Below the pieces are notes generated by a model that did no database searches, had not been told where the DNA came from, and worked only from the letters and a program-made list of their open reading frames with translations. The translations under genes were made by a program, and so were the position numbers. DNA of 64,000 nt, from positions 1-64,000 of the forward strand of contig VHAT01000009.1 in the NCBI GenBank assembly GCA_016872195.1, given 5' to 3'. This document shows, piece by piece, positions 52,654 to 61,244 of this stretch; within the stretch, counting starts at the first letter, position 1; each line of letters opens with the position of its first letter. This stretch comes from Sphingomonadales bacterium (lineage in GTDB: Bacteria; Bacteroidota; Bacteroidia; Chitinophagales; Chitinophagaceae).

Positions 52654-54195
52654 ATGAAAAAGATCTTTTTCATTTTGATCGTGCTTACTCCTGCCATCCT
52701 CTTTGCCCAGAAAAAAGATAAAGCGGCCCTACAGGCCGCGGCTACGATTACGGCACAAGACATGCAAAAACATTTGTATACCCTGGCGGGTCCCGAAATG
52801 GAAGGTAGAGATACCCCTTCTCCCGGGTTAGAAAAAGCCGCTAATTATATCGAAGATCATTTTCGCAAATTAGGATTGACACCTGGCAACAACGGAAGTT
52901 ATAGACAACCGTATGCCCTGTATAAAGATTCCATGACCGCGGCCTCGCTCGAGATCAATGGAGTGGCCTATGGATTGAACGAAGATTTTCAACCCCTACC
53001 CGGAAATTATAGCGCCTCTATGCGGTTCTCAGAGATCGTCTTTGCCGGATTTGGTATCAGTGATGGCGACCTGCGTAACGATTATAAAGACTTGCCCGTT
53101 ACCGGAAAACTGGTCTTGATCATGGATGGAATGCCTGAAGGATACAAACCCAGCGTAGGAGGATTTTCTTCTCCTGCCTCGATGAATGGCAAATTAAATG
53201 CAGCCCTGAGCAGAGGGGCGGCAGGACTGCTGATCATTCACAGTAATTTTCCACGCAGGGCCCAGCCGGTAACCAGTAACTGGAGTTTGAACGGATTCAA
53301 AGCCACACAGTCTTTGTTTGGATTTTATGTATCGGCCAAGGCTGCTGCGACCATACTCAATACAGAGGCAGCGTCCCTGATTCAAAAAATAAAATCGAAT
53401 TCCTTTACCCATAAACCCTATAAGAGTCTTACCTCGGTTAGCTATAGTAAACAGACCATCACCGCTCCCGTATCGAATGTAATCGGTCTCATTGAGGGTA
53501 CGGATAAAAAAGATGAATATGTTTTTATTACAGCGCACTACGACCATGTGGGCAAACGAAACGATGGCACCATCTACTACGGCGCTGATGATGATGGAAG
53601 CGGGACCACAGGCATTTTGGAGTTGGCCGAAGCATTTACTGCTGCCAAGAAAGCAGGAGCAGGCCCTCGCCGCACGATCGTACTGATGCCGGTAAGCGGA
53701 GAAGAAAAGGGATTATGGGGTAGTCAGTATTATGCAGAGAACCCCATTTTTCCTCTGGAGAAAACATCGGTTGACCTGAATATTGACATGATCGGTCGGA
53801 TCGGCACCGATTACCTTACCGATAAAGATTCCGTCAATTATGTATACACCATCGGAGACGATAAATTAAGCTCCGACCTGGCCCCCATTACGCAACAGGT
53901 AAACAATACATACCTAAAGATGAAACTGGATGGCAAATACAACGATCCAAAAGATCCGAATCGATTTTATTATCGCAGCGATCACTACAATTTTGCCGCA
54001 AAGGGAGTACCCATCATTTTTTATTTCAATGGAGTGCATGCCGATTACCACAAACCCACCGATACACCCGACAAGATCAATTATCCCCTGTTGGCCAAGC
54101 GTACGCAACTGGTATTTTATACCGCATGGGAAATGGCGAATAGAGAGGCCATGCTAAAAAGGGACATGCCCTTGGGAATGCCTCCAAGCCGCTAA
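52654..54195 (+). CDS. Secreted M28 family zinc aminopeptidase
   Basis: 513 residues with a signal peptide (about 1-18). An N-terminal PA-like insertion (about 110-225) precedes the catalytic domain. Zinc ligands are visible: His in ITAHYDHVGK, Asp in YGADDDGSGTTG, Glu-Glu in VSGEEKGLWGSQYY, Asp in LNIDMIGR, and His in SDHYNFAAKGVP. It removes N-terminal residues from peptides in the periplasm or outside. Convergent with the deoxyhypusine-synthase-like gene. Confidence 0.94.
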   Translation: MKKIFFILIVLTPAILFAQKKDKAALQAAATITAQDMQKHLYTLAGPEMEGRDTPSPGLEKAANYIEDHFRKLGLTPGNNGSYRQPYALYKDSMTAASLEINGVAYGLNEDFQPLPGNYSASMRFSEIVFAGFGISDGDLRNDYKDLPVTGKLVLIMDGMPEGYKPSVGGFSSPASMNGKLNAALSRGAAGLLIIHSNFPRRAQPVTSNWSLNGFKATQSLFGFYVSAKAAATILNTEAASLIQKIKSNSFTHKPYKSLTSVSYSKQTITAPVSNVIGLIEGTDKKDEYVFITAHYDHVGKRNDGTIYYGADDDGSGTTGILELAEAFTAAKKAGAGPRRTIVLMPVSGEEKGLWGSQYYAENPIFPLEKTSVDLNIDMIGRIGTDYLTDKDSVNYVYTIGDDKLSSDLAPITQQVNNTYLKMKLDGKYNDPKDPNRFYYRSDHYNFAAKGVPIIFYFNGVHADYHKPTDTPDKINYPLLAKRTQLVFYTAWEMANREAMLKRDMPLGMPPSR

Positions 54196-54226
54196 GAGAA
54201 AAGGAGAAAGCTACGCTGGATTGATT

Positions 54227-55201
54227 TTACCAGCCCAGCACCCAGGCAAAGATCAATGGCGCCACGATAGTCGCATCGCTTTCAACGATGAACTTCGGGG
54301 TATGAATATCAAGTTTCCCCCATGTGATCTTTTCGTTGGGAACCGCCCCTGAGTAAGACCCATAAGAGGTGGTAGAATCGCTGATCTGACAGAAATAACT
54401 CCAGAAGGGAACGTCATGCCACTCCAGGTCTTGATACATCATGGGCACCACACAGATCGGAAAATCGCCGGCGATACCGCCCCCGATCTGAAAAAAGCCG
54501 ACACCTTTTCCGGAAGAGTTAGCACGGTACCATTCAGTGAGCCAGGCCATGTATTCAATACCGCTTTTTACGGTGGAGGCCTTTAATTCTCCCTTAATGA
54601 CATAACTGGCAAAGATGTTACCGGTAGTGGAATCTTCCCAGCCGGGTACCACGATTGGCAGATTACGTTCTGCAGCTGCTACGATCCAACTGTCCTTGGG
54701 ATCGATCTCGTAGTACTGCTTCAATTCGCCCGACAATACCACTTTGTATAAAAACTCGTGAGGGAAGTATCGCTCTCCTTTTGCTTCGGCATCCTTCCAC
54801 TGCTTGACCAGGTGCTTTTGTAAGCGGCGAAAAGCCTCTTCCTCGGGGATACAAGTATCCGTAACCCGGTTGTAGTGATTTTCGAGCAGGTCCCACTCCT
54901 CTTGCGGTGTCAGGTCGCGGTAGTTGGGTATTCTCTTATAATGTGAATGCGCAACCAGGTTCATTACATCTTCTTCGAGATTTGCCCCGGTACAGCTGAT
55001 AATATCCACCTTACCCTGTCGGATCATTTCAGCGAGGGAGACACCCAGCTCGGCCGTGCTCATAGCACCGGCCAGGGTGATCATCATTTTACCACCTTCG
55101 AGCAGATGTTGCTCGTACCCCTTGGCGGCATCGACTAAGGCAGCGGCATTAAAATGTCTGTAATGATGTTGTACAAAGTGAGAGATCGGTCCTTTTTGCA
55201 T
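54227..55201 (-). CDS. Deoxyhypusine synthase-like protein without the active-site lysine
   Basis: 324 residues. The fold is clear from SCTGANLEEDVMN (70-81), SGAVPNEKITWGKLD near 284 and the C-terminal block ATIVAPLIFAWVL. Eukaryotic and archaeal deoxyhypusine synthase holds its spermidine-derived intermediate on Lys in GGGVVKHH; the matching site here is IGGGIAGDFP (239-248), with no Lys. Bacteria have no eIF5A, so the substrate is different. Its role may lie in polyamine chemistry, but this is unproven. Divergent from the hydrolase at 55307. Confidence 0.88.
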   Translation of the reverse strand: MQKGPISHFVQHHYRHFNAAALVDAAKGYEQHLLEGGKMMITLAGAMSTAELGVSLAEMIRQGKVDIISCTGANLEEDVMNLVAHSHYKRIPNYRDLTPQEEWDLLENHYNRVTDTCIPEEEAFRRLQKHLVKQWKDAEAKGERYFPHEFLYKVVLSGELKQYYEIDPKDSWIVAAAERNLPIVVPGWEDSTTGNIFASYVIKGELKASTVKSGIEYMAWLTEWYRANSSGKGVGFFQIGGGIAGDFPICVVPMMYQDLEWHDVPFWSYFCQISDSTTSYGSYSGAVPNEKITWGKLDIHTPKFIVESDATIVAPLIFAWVLGW

Positions 55202-55258
55202 GGAGGATGATTTTTATCCGCCTTCAGATCACAAAAGGGTGAGACATTGCGGGCGCTG

Positions 55259-55266
55259 CAAAGATA
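55259..55266 (-). promoter_or_regulatory. -7 promoter element of the deoxyhypusine-synthase-like gene
   Basis: The minus strand reads TATCTTTG, an exact TAnnTTTG match, 57 bases before the ATG. Confidence 0.4.
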
Positions 55267-55306
55267 AAGGATCAATAAAATGCGAAATACATGCAACTTT
55301 GCTAAC

Positions 55307-56344
55307 ATGAACAAGAATTGGTTCTCTCACGGGTGCATGCTCTCTATGCTTGTTACGCTCCCGATTGTATCGATGCAGATACTGGCAGGGCAAACTCAGC
55401 ATTCGCAAGTCACCGCTGGGCAGTTCGCTTCCGTGCAACCTAAACTGTTTCGGCAGCAAGAAGCGGAATTAGTGATATCCGGCGGGTCATTGCGCGGAAC
55501 GTTGTTTATCCCGAATGGTGTTAAAAGACCGCCTGTCGTGCTTATCATTGCCGGATCGGGCCCCACGGACCGAGACGGTAATAGCCCCATGCTACCCGGA
55601 AAAAATAATTCACTGCTTCAATTAGCCGATAGCCTCGCAACACGGGGTATTGCCTCCCTTCGTTACGATAAAAGAGGAGTGGCCAAAAGTCAGATCAAGG
55701 GACTGAAAGAAGAGCAAATGGTATTCAGCGATGGAGTAGATGATGTTATTGGTTGGATCCGGTGGCTGCGGCAACAGGGCTTTCGAAAGATATTTATAGC
55801 TGGGCATAGTGAAGGCTCGTTGGTGGGTCTTATAGCCGCACAAACCGAAAAGATCAATGGATTTATCAGTATTGCCGGAGTGGGACGCCCCATCGACAAG
55901 GTCTTACGAGAACAAATTGGAGTCGGTGCGGGCCCTGATTCCCTGAAAAAGCTGGCGGGCCGTTATCTCGATACGCTACTGATGGGACAGCGTATTGTCA
56001 AACCGAATCCGATGCTGCTGTCTATCTTTCGCCCTTCGGTACAACCGTATATGATCTCTTGGCTTGGCTACGATCCACAAGTATTGATGCGATCGCTCCC
56101 CACCCGCGCCATTATTCTTCAGGGCACCCTCGACCTGCAAGTAAAAGAGACCGATGCTCATTTATTGGCCAAGGCCAATCCCAAAGCCAAACTGGTCATC
56201 ATTCCCCAGATGAATCATGTCTTAAAAAAGATCGAAACTACGGGGAGTGCCGAAAATATTGCCAGTTATTCCAATCCGAACCTACCTGTCATGGCAGCGT
56301 TAGTAGAACCCATCTGTTCGTTTGTGAAAGGAAAATTCAATTAA
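55307..56344 (+). CDS. Secreted alpha/beta hydrolase
   Basis: 345 residues from the ATG at 55307, which gives a signal peptide (about 1-30); an in-frame start 27 bases upstream is less suitable. It resembles serine aminopeptidase/esterase-like hydrolases: oxyanion region IIAGSGPTDRDGN, nucleophile in FIAGHSEGSLVGL, Asp in LQGTLDLQVKETDA and His in PQMNHVLKK. The substrate is unknown. The near-consensus element CAACTTTG ends 5 bases before the ATG. Confidence 0.9.
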   Translation: MNKNWFSHGCMLSMLVTLPIVSMQILAGQTQHSQVTAGQFASVQPKLFRQQEAELVISGGSLRGTLFIPNGVKRPPVVLIIAGSGPTDRDGNSPMLPGKNNSLLQLADSLATRGIASLRYDKRGVAKSQIKGLKEEQMVFSDGVDDVIGWIRWLRQQGFRKIFIAGHSEGSLVGLIAAQTEKINGFISIAGVGRPIDKVLREQIGVGAGPDSLKKLAGRYLDTLLMGQRIVKPNPMLLSIFRPSVQPYMISWLGYDPQVLMRSLPTRAIILQGTLDLQVKETDAHLLAKANPKAKLVIIPQMNHVLKKIETTGSAENIASYSNPNLPVMAALVEPICSFVKGKFN

Positions 56345-56418
56345 TTTTGAAACGCCTACATACTATAGTGTAAGGCATACTCCCTACTACACTTAATTAC
56401 CCTCCGAAACATATCCTT

Positions 56419-57579
56419 ATGGCAGCGCAAGAAAAAAAATGGGGCAACAATACCACTTTCGTACACGCAGGAACCCATCCCGATCCATCGACCGGAGCCA
56501 TTATGACTCCGATCTATCAAACCTCTACCTATGTGCAAGAGGCCCCGGGTGTAAACCAGGGGTTCGAATATGCCCGCAGCCAAAACCCTACGCGCAAAGC
56601 ACTGGAAGAAGCCATTGCAATGCTCGAGAACGCCAAACATGGCTTGGTATTTAGTAGCGGAGTGGCTGCTACCGATGCCGTTATCAAACTACTACAAGTA
56701 GGCGATGAGGTGATCTGCGGAAATGATATGTACGGCGGTACGTACCGCTTGTTCACCAAGATCTTCACGAAACTGGGTATTGTATTTCATCAAGTCAACA
56801 CGGCACAGGTAGACGAAGTGAGAAAGAAGGTCAATGCTAAGACCAGACTCATTTGGATCGAGACGCCGACCAATCCATTGATGAACATCTCTGATATTAC
56901 AGCTATTGCCTCGCTGGCCAAAGAGAACGGAATATGGTTGGCCGTTGACAATACATTTGCTTCTCCCGCCCTGCAACAACCTCTATTACTGGGTGCCGAT
57001 ATTGTAATGCATTCTGCGACCAAGTACCTGGGTGGCCATAGCGATGTTATTCAAGGCGCGCTTGCCACCAATGACGATGCCTTACGAGAGCAACTCTATT
57101 TTATTCAGAAAAGCAGTGGGGCCGTACCCGGACCGATGGATTGTTTTTTGGTGTTGCGCGGTATCAAGACATTGGGTCTCCGCATGAAAGCGCATTGCGA
57201 AAATGGAGCTGTTATTGCGAAATGGTTAGCTGATCATCCTAAGGTTGAAAAAGTGTACTGGCCCGGCTTCGCATCACATCCCGGTCATGCCATAGCACAA
57301 AAACAAATGAAAGGATTTGGAGGAATGATCTCTTTCGAATTAAAAGACAACGATCCTGCCGCTACTAAAAAAGTATTATCGAGTACCCGACTGTTCTCGC
57401 TGGCAGAGAGCTTAGGAGGAGTGGAATCACTCATCAATCATCCCGCCACCATGACACATGCTTCGATACCCCGCGAAGAGAGATTACGAAATGGCCTCTC
57501 CGATAAACTGATCCGCTTAAGCGTAGGGATCGAAGATGTTGCCGATCTCATCGACGATCTGTCGAGGGCCATTGGGTAA
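56419..57579 (+). CDS. Cystathionine gamma-synthase family PLP enzyme
   Basis: 386 residues. Either cystathionine gamma-synthase (methionine synthesis) or a closely related lyase. The PLP lysine is in MHSATKYLGGHSDV (SATKY). PIYQTSTY, SQNPTRKALEEAIA, and the C-terminal MTHASIPREER are family marks. Sequence alone cannot separate synthase from gamma-lyase. Convergent with the hydroxylase-like gene; a weak hairpin (57585-57600) sits between the stops. Confidence 0.93.
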   Translation: MAAQEKKWGNNTTFVHAGTHPDPSTGAIMTPIYQTSTYVQEAPGVNQGFEYARSQNPTRKALEEAIAMLENAKHGLVFSSGVAATDAVIKLLQVGDEVICGNDMYGGTYRLFTKIFTKLGIVFHQVNTAQVDEVRKKVNAKTRLIWIETPTNPLMNISDITAIASLAKENGIWLAVDNTFASPALQQPLLLGADIVMHSATKYLGGHSDVIQGALATNDDALREQLYFIQKSSGAVPGPMDCFLVLRGIKTLGLRMKAHCENGAVIAKWLADHPKVEKVYWPGFASHPGHAIAQKQMKGFGGMISFELKDNDPAATKKVLSSTRLFSLAESLGGVESLINHPATMTHASIPREERLRNGLSDKLIRLSVGIEDVADLIDDLSRAIG

Positions 57580-57619
57580 GAGAAGATCGTTTTAGCGATC
57601 ATTGATTAGTACCCAGTCT

Positions 57620-58288
57620 CTACGACCGCTTTTCAAATTGAAGGGCTTTGACCTTTTCTTTGTCTTCTTTTTCGTTCTTGAGATCGAACATGGTTCCGAA
57701 AACCCAATCCCAGAGCGTAGAGCTTACGCCAAAGCCCTGGTGCTCGTTCTTATAATGATGCAAATGATGATTGCGCCATAATGGTTTCATCCATTTGAAT
57801 GGTGGGTTCCAGGCGTGAATGGCATAATGCATAGACGCATAGAGAAGATATCCTAGCAAAAAGCCCGGAAAGAACAATAAGGCGTAGGACCCCATCATCC
57901 AGTAAAACAAACCGAACAGAGCAGAAGAGATCAATACACTGGGAATCGGGGGCATAAAAAGTCGTTGCCGATCGCGAGGAAAATGATGATGATTTCCGTG
58001 CACGGTGTAGACCACCTTGGTAGCGAAGGGTGTCTTTGGCATCCAATGAAAAAGAAAACGATGCGCGATATACTCAAAGAGGGTCCAGCAAAAAATACCT
58101 ACAAAAAAGTACAGGGCCAGCGAAGAAGCTCCAAAATGATACTGAGCATAGGCCAGATACGGCAAATAAATCAGGACAGGAAGATACATTCCCCAGATCA
58201 CCATGGGGTGAGCCTTGGTGAGCATTTCGAGAAAATCACTTTTAAAGAGTCGAGCCTGCCCTTTATTGTGTATTTTTTCAAATTCCAT
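57620..58288 (-). CDS. Sterol desaturase/fatty acid hydroxylase superfamily protein
   Basis: 222 residues with four membrane helices. The iron-binding histidine clusters are complete: HRFLFH, HGNHHHFPRD, HYAIH and HHLHHYKNEHQGFG. The spacing resembles fatty acid 2-hydroxylases. Bacteroidota make sphingolipids and hydroxylated fatty acids, so a lipid substrate is likely but not shown. Only four bases lie between its TATCTTTG element and the ATG. Confidence 0.92.
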   Translation of the reverse strand: MEFEKIHNKGQARLFKSDFLEMLTKAHPMVIWGMYLPVLIYLPYLAYAQYHFGASSLALYFFVGIFCWTLFEYIAHRFLFHWMPKTPFATKVVYTVHGNHHHFPRDRQRLFMPPIPSVLISSALFGLFYWMMGSYALLFFPGFLLGYLLYASMHYAIHAWNPPFKWMKPLWRNHHLHHYKNEHQGFGVSSTLWDWVFGTMFDLKNEKEDKEKVKALQFEKRS

Positions 58289-58292
58289 GTTG

Positions 58293-58300
58293 CAAAGATA
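58293..58300 (-). promoter_or_regulatory. -7 promoter element of the hydroxylase-like gene, four bases from the ATG
   Basis: The minus strand reads TATCTTTG (exact TAnnTTTG), then CAAC, then ATG. The mRNA would have almost no leader. Confidence 0.5.
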
Positions 58301-58395
58301 CTATGCAAAAAGAAAATTTAAAACTGACCGTTGTCATAACAAGCTCTTAAAATCGCGTCAACCTTGTTACCTTAGCGCCAGCGAAATCGCCGCCA

Positions 58396-59412
58396 ATGAA
58401 ATTACTCAGTTACCAACGAGACGACAGGGAACAACTAGGGGTTCTTATAGATGAGTATATTTACGATGTAGAGCAGCTGCACCCCGATCTGCCCGGCAGC
58501 ATGAACCTGTTTTTGAATTACTGGGATGATTTTTTTCCTATCGCACAGGCAGCAGAACGGGTCATTCGCAAGGGAGGACCGTTTGCAAAGCAGGGTATAC
58601 CGGTCGGACAGGTACATTTACTAGCCCCTGTCCCCTATCCTTCTTCTTGCCGCGATGGATATGCTTTTCGCCAACATGTGGCCGCGGCACGTAGAAACAG
58701 AAAGGTAGAGATGATACCGCAATTCGATGAGTACCCTATCTTTTATTTTACCAATCATCATAGCATTCAAGGCCCCGGGCCCATTCGCTGCATGCCCGAT
58801 CACTTTGAAAAACTCGATTTTGAACTAGAAGCGGCCATTGTGATCGGACGTCCAGGTCGCAATATCCGGGCCAGCGAAGCCGATCAGCATATTGCCGGAC
58901 TGCTGATCATGAACGATATGAGTGCAAGGACCCTTCAGATGGAAGAAATGTTATTGAACCTGGGGCCCGCCAAAGGCAAAGATTTCTCTACGGTCATTGG
59001 TCCCTGGCTGGTCACACTCGACGAGTTACAACCGTTTGAGATCGCTGCCAAACCCGGGCATACCGGAAAGAATTGGAATCTCGAAATGCGTTGCCAGGTC
59101 AATGGCAAACAGGTCAGTCAGGGCAATCTGGGCGATATGGACTGGACCTTTGCCGAGATCATAGAACGCGCATCCTATGGCGTTGACCTCTATCCCGGTG
59201 ATGTAATTGGAAGCGGTACAGTCGGAACTGGTTGCTTCTTGGAATTAAATGGAACCGGTAAACTACAAGATCCTACTTACACCGAGCAATGGCTGCAACC
59301 CGGAGACATCGTTGAAATGACCATCGATGGCCTCGGTACTCTTACCAATATAATTGTAAAAGAAGAGACCGACTGGAGTATTTTACAGCAGAAAAAAAAG
59401 CAGGCCAGTTAA
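58396..59412 (+). CDS. Fumarylacetoacetate hydrolase family protein
   Basis: 338 residues, longer than the single-domain FAH family. It resembles the two-domain fumarylacetoacetase of tyrosine and homogentisate breakdown. Metal-binding residues are in the ELEAAIVIG segment (Glu pair), FELEAAIVIGRPGRNI, and DMDWTFAEIIERAS in the C-terminal part. The flavin reductase gene starts one base after its stop, so the pair is one unit. An aromatic degradation role fits both. Confidence 0.9.
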   Translation: MKLLSYQRDDREQLGVLIDEYIYDVEQLHPDLPGSMNLFLNYWDDFFPIAQAAERVIRKGGPFAKQGIPVGQVHLLAPVPYPSSCRDGYAFRQHVAAARRNRKVEMIPQFDEYPIFYFTNHHSIQGPGPIRCMPDHFEKLDFELEAAIVIGRPGRNIRASEADQHIAGLLIMNDMSARTLQMEEMLLNLGPAKGKDFSTVIGPWLVTLDELQPFEIAAKPGHTGKNWNLEMRCQVNGKQVSQGNLGDMDWTFAEIIERASYGVDLYPGDVIGSGTVGTGCFLELNGTGKLQDPTYTEQWLQPGDIVEMTIDGLGTLTNIIVKEETDWSILQQKKKQAS

Positions 59413-59413
59413 T

Positions 59414-60292
59414 ATGCAATTCGATCTGTCCCTTTTACCCGCCATCGAAAAGCAGTATTATCTGCAACAGGTTGTTGCGCCCAGACCTATTTGCTTTGCT
59501 TCTACCATTTCTGCCGCTGGAGAGGTAAACCTAAGTCCGTTCAGTTTCTTCAATGTCTTTTCTGCCCAACCCCCAATAGTCATTTTTTCGCCTGCCCGTC
59601 GAGTACGAGATAATACGACCAAACACACGCTCGAGAATGTGCAGCAGATCCCAGAAGTGGTCATCCATATGGTCACAGCCGATATGGTGCAGCAGCAATC
59701 TTTGGCCAGTTGTGAATATCCGCGCAACGTGAATGAGTTCGTAAAAGCGGGCTTTACACCCGAACCGGCCACAAAAGTGCGGCCCCCGATGATCAAAGAA
59801 TGCAAGGTTAAAATGGAATGCAGGGTGCAAGAGATCAAACCGCTTGGGAACGAGGGGGGGGCAGGCAACCTGGTCATCTGCGAAGTATTGGTTATTCATA
59901 TAGATGATAGTCTGCTCGACCAAAATAAAAAAATGGATCCCCGTCGGCTGCCACTCGTAGCGCGACTAGGAGGAGACTGGTACAGTGTGGTCAATGAGCA
60001 AAATCTGTTTGAGGTTGCCAAACCCAACACCCAGCTAGGTATGGGAATGGATGCCCTGCCCGTTGCTATACGCAACAGCCAGATCTTTTCTGGCAACGAC
60101 CTTGGCCAATTGGCCAATTGCACCCGTATTCCCGATCTGGATCCTTCTTTTGATGATGCCCATTTAAAACAGATCATTCAATATTTTTCCATCAATCCAG
60201 AGGAAATGGAAAAGGAATTGCACCATTATGCCAAGGAGCGATTACAAAAGGGGGATGTACAGGGAGCCTGGCAGATCTTGTTGGCGAGCTAG
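59414..60292 (+). CDS. Flavin reductase family protein
   Basis: 292 residues. The split-barrel FMN-binding domain starts near the N-terminus: QQVVAPRPICFASTISAAG and NLSPFSFFNVFSAQPP are the conserved blocks. In Bacteroidota this gene commonly follows the FAH gene in aromatic amino acid breakdown loci. The C-terminal 60 residues form a charged helical region that is not part of the flavin domain. The FAH gene ends 1 base before it. Confidence 0.9.
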   Translation: MQFDLSLLPAIEKQYYLQQVVAPRPICFASTISAAGEVNLSPFSFFNVFSAQPPIVIFSPARRVRDNTTKHTLENVQQIPEVVIHMVTADMVQQQSLASCEYPRNVNEFVKAGFTPEPATKVRPPMIKECKVKMECRVQEIKPLGNEGGAGNLVICEVLVIHIDDSLLDQNKKMDPRRLPLVARLGGDWYSVVNEQNLFEVAKPNTQLGMGMDALPVAIRNSQIFSGNDLGQLANCTRIPDLDPSFDDAHLKQIIQYFSINPEEMEKELHHYAKERLQKGDVQGAWQILLAS

Positions 60293-60393
60293 AACAAGTT
60301 CGCAGAGCAGAATTTTTTTAAATAATTGATATACATTCAATTACGTGCAATTTGAACTTTAGCTCTTCTGGTGGTCATTTAGCAAAACCTATT

Positions 60394-60401
60394 TATCTTT
60401 G
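60394..60401 (+). promoter_or_regulatory. -7 promoter element of the outer-membrane barrel gene
   Basis: TATCTTTG matches the consensus, 68 bases before the ATG, giving a leader of about 60 nt. Confidence 0.45.
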
Positions 60402-60469
60402 CGCGCAACGTACTAAGGGATAAATCCTTACCTTAGAAAAGCGTTTTCAAACGAACCAAATACACTGAT

Positions 60470-61141
60470 ATGAAAAAACTGTGTTTTCTGCTAGCTGCTG
60501 CGGCCCTATTTTCTACTTCTTCTTTTGCCCAAAAAGCCAGCGTTGGCTTTAGTGGAGGTATTACCATGGCCAATCAATACGGTAAGAAAGGTGGAAAGCT
60601 GATCACCGACGATCAAAAGGTCGGGTACACTGTTGGGTTAGAGATGGATGCCCCCATGTGCAAAGGTAAATTCAGTTTTCATCCCGGTATTTTCTATTCA
60701 CAAAAAGGCCGGATCGAAAATGTCAGCTTCAGAGAGAAAACCTACTGGAGTCTTCGCTATGCAGAATTGCAGGCTAACTTCTTGTACAATATGCCTCACA
60801 ATAAGTCGAATGTTTTCTATGTAGGAGGTGGTCCTGCTTTCGCTGTTGACCTTCCTTCTTTTGCCGAAACACGTTTGCTCAATGGCGATCCACTCTTGAG
60901 TAACGACTTTGTAAAGAGCGGAAAGCGTTCTGTCAATTTCGGCACTCTTTCTAACTCCGATTTCGTAGGTCCGGACTGGGGTGTGAATCTGATGATCGGA
61001 TATCGCGTTAAAAATGGCTGGTCTGTAGGATACAACTACACGGTCGGTCTTCGCAATATCAATCCCAATGCTACCGGCAGCGATGGTCTTCGCAATCACT
61101 TTATGGGATTGCGGATCGGCTATTTGGTAAAAAATAAATAA
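60470..61141 (+). CDS. Outer-membrane beta-barrel protein (PorT-like fold family)
   Basis: 223 residues with a signal peptide (about 1-20). The sequence from KASVGFSGGITMANQ shows alternating strands with aromatic caps and ends SDGLRNHFMGLRIGYLVKNK, like other eight-strand barrels. The family includes PorT, but the label here is only for the fold, since PorT itself is usually found elsewhere. It has its own promoter and two terminator hairpins, so it is a single-gene unit. Confidence 0.85.
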   Translation: MKKLCFLLAAAALFSTSSFAQKASVGFSGGITMANQYGKKGGKLITDDQKVGYTVGLEMDAPMCKGKFSFHPGIFYSQKGRIENVSFREKTYWSLRYAELQANFLYNMPHNKSNVFYVGGGPAFAVDLPSFAETRLLNGDPLLSNDFVKSGKRSVNFGTLSNSDFVGPDWGVNLMIGYRVKNGWSVGYNYTVGLRNINPNATGSDGLRNHFMGLRIGYLVKNK

Positions 61142-61146
61142 TCAGG

Positions 61147-61190
61147 CCCGCTTTTGCGGGATACAGAAAGCCTCCTTTACGGGAGGCTTT
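61147..61190 (+). terminator. Tandem terminator hairpins after the barrel gene
   Basis: CCCGC-TTTT-GCGGG (61147-61160) and AAAGCCTCC-N6-GGAGGCTTT (61167-61190). The second is a 9-bp stem in the same region just before lysS, with its T at the end. Confidence 0.7.
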
Positions 61191-61193
61191 CGC

Positions 61194-61224
61194 TTTGTAA
61201 CCCCATGACGAACCGATAACTTTG
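61194..61224 (+). promoter_or_regulatory. Promoter of lysS
   Basis: TTTG (61194-61197), 19 bases, then TAACTTTG (61217-61224). This is the best Bacteroidota promoter in the window. The ATG follows after 20 bases. Confidence 0.75.
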
Positions 61225-61244
61225 CGCCCGAAAACCTGGTATAC

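Noticed and set aside
57585-57600. Hairpin GATCG-N6-CGATC between the PLP enzyme and the hydroxylase gene as terminator
   Set aside because: Only a 5-bp stem and no T-run; possible but too weak to list.
60470-61141. Calling the barrel protein PorT, a T9SS protein
   Set aside because: Only the fold family is visible; PorT itself cannot be told apart without alignment.
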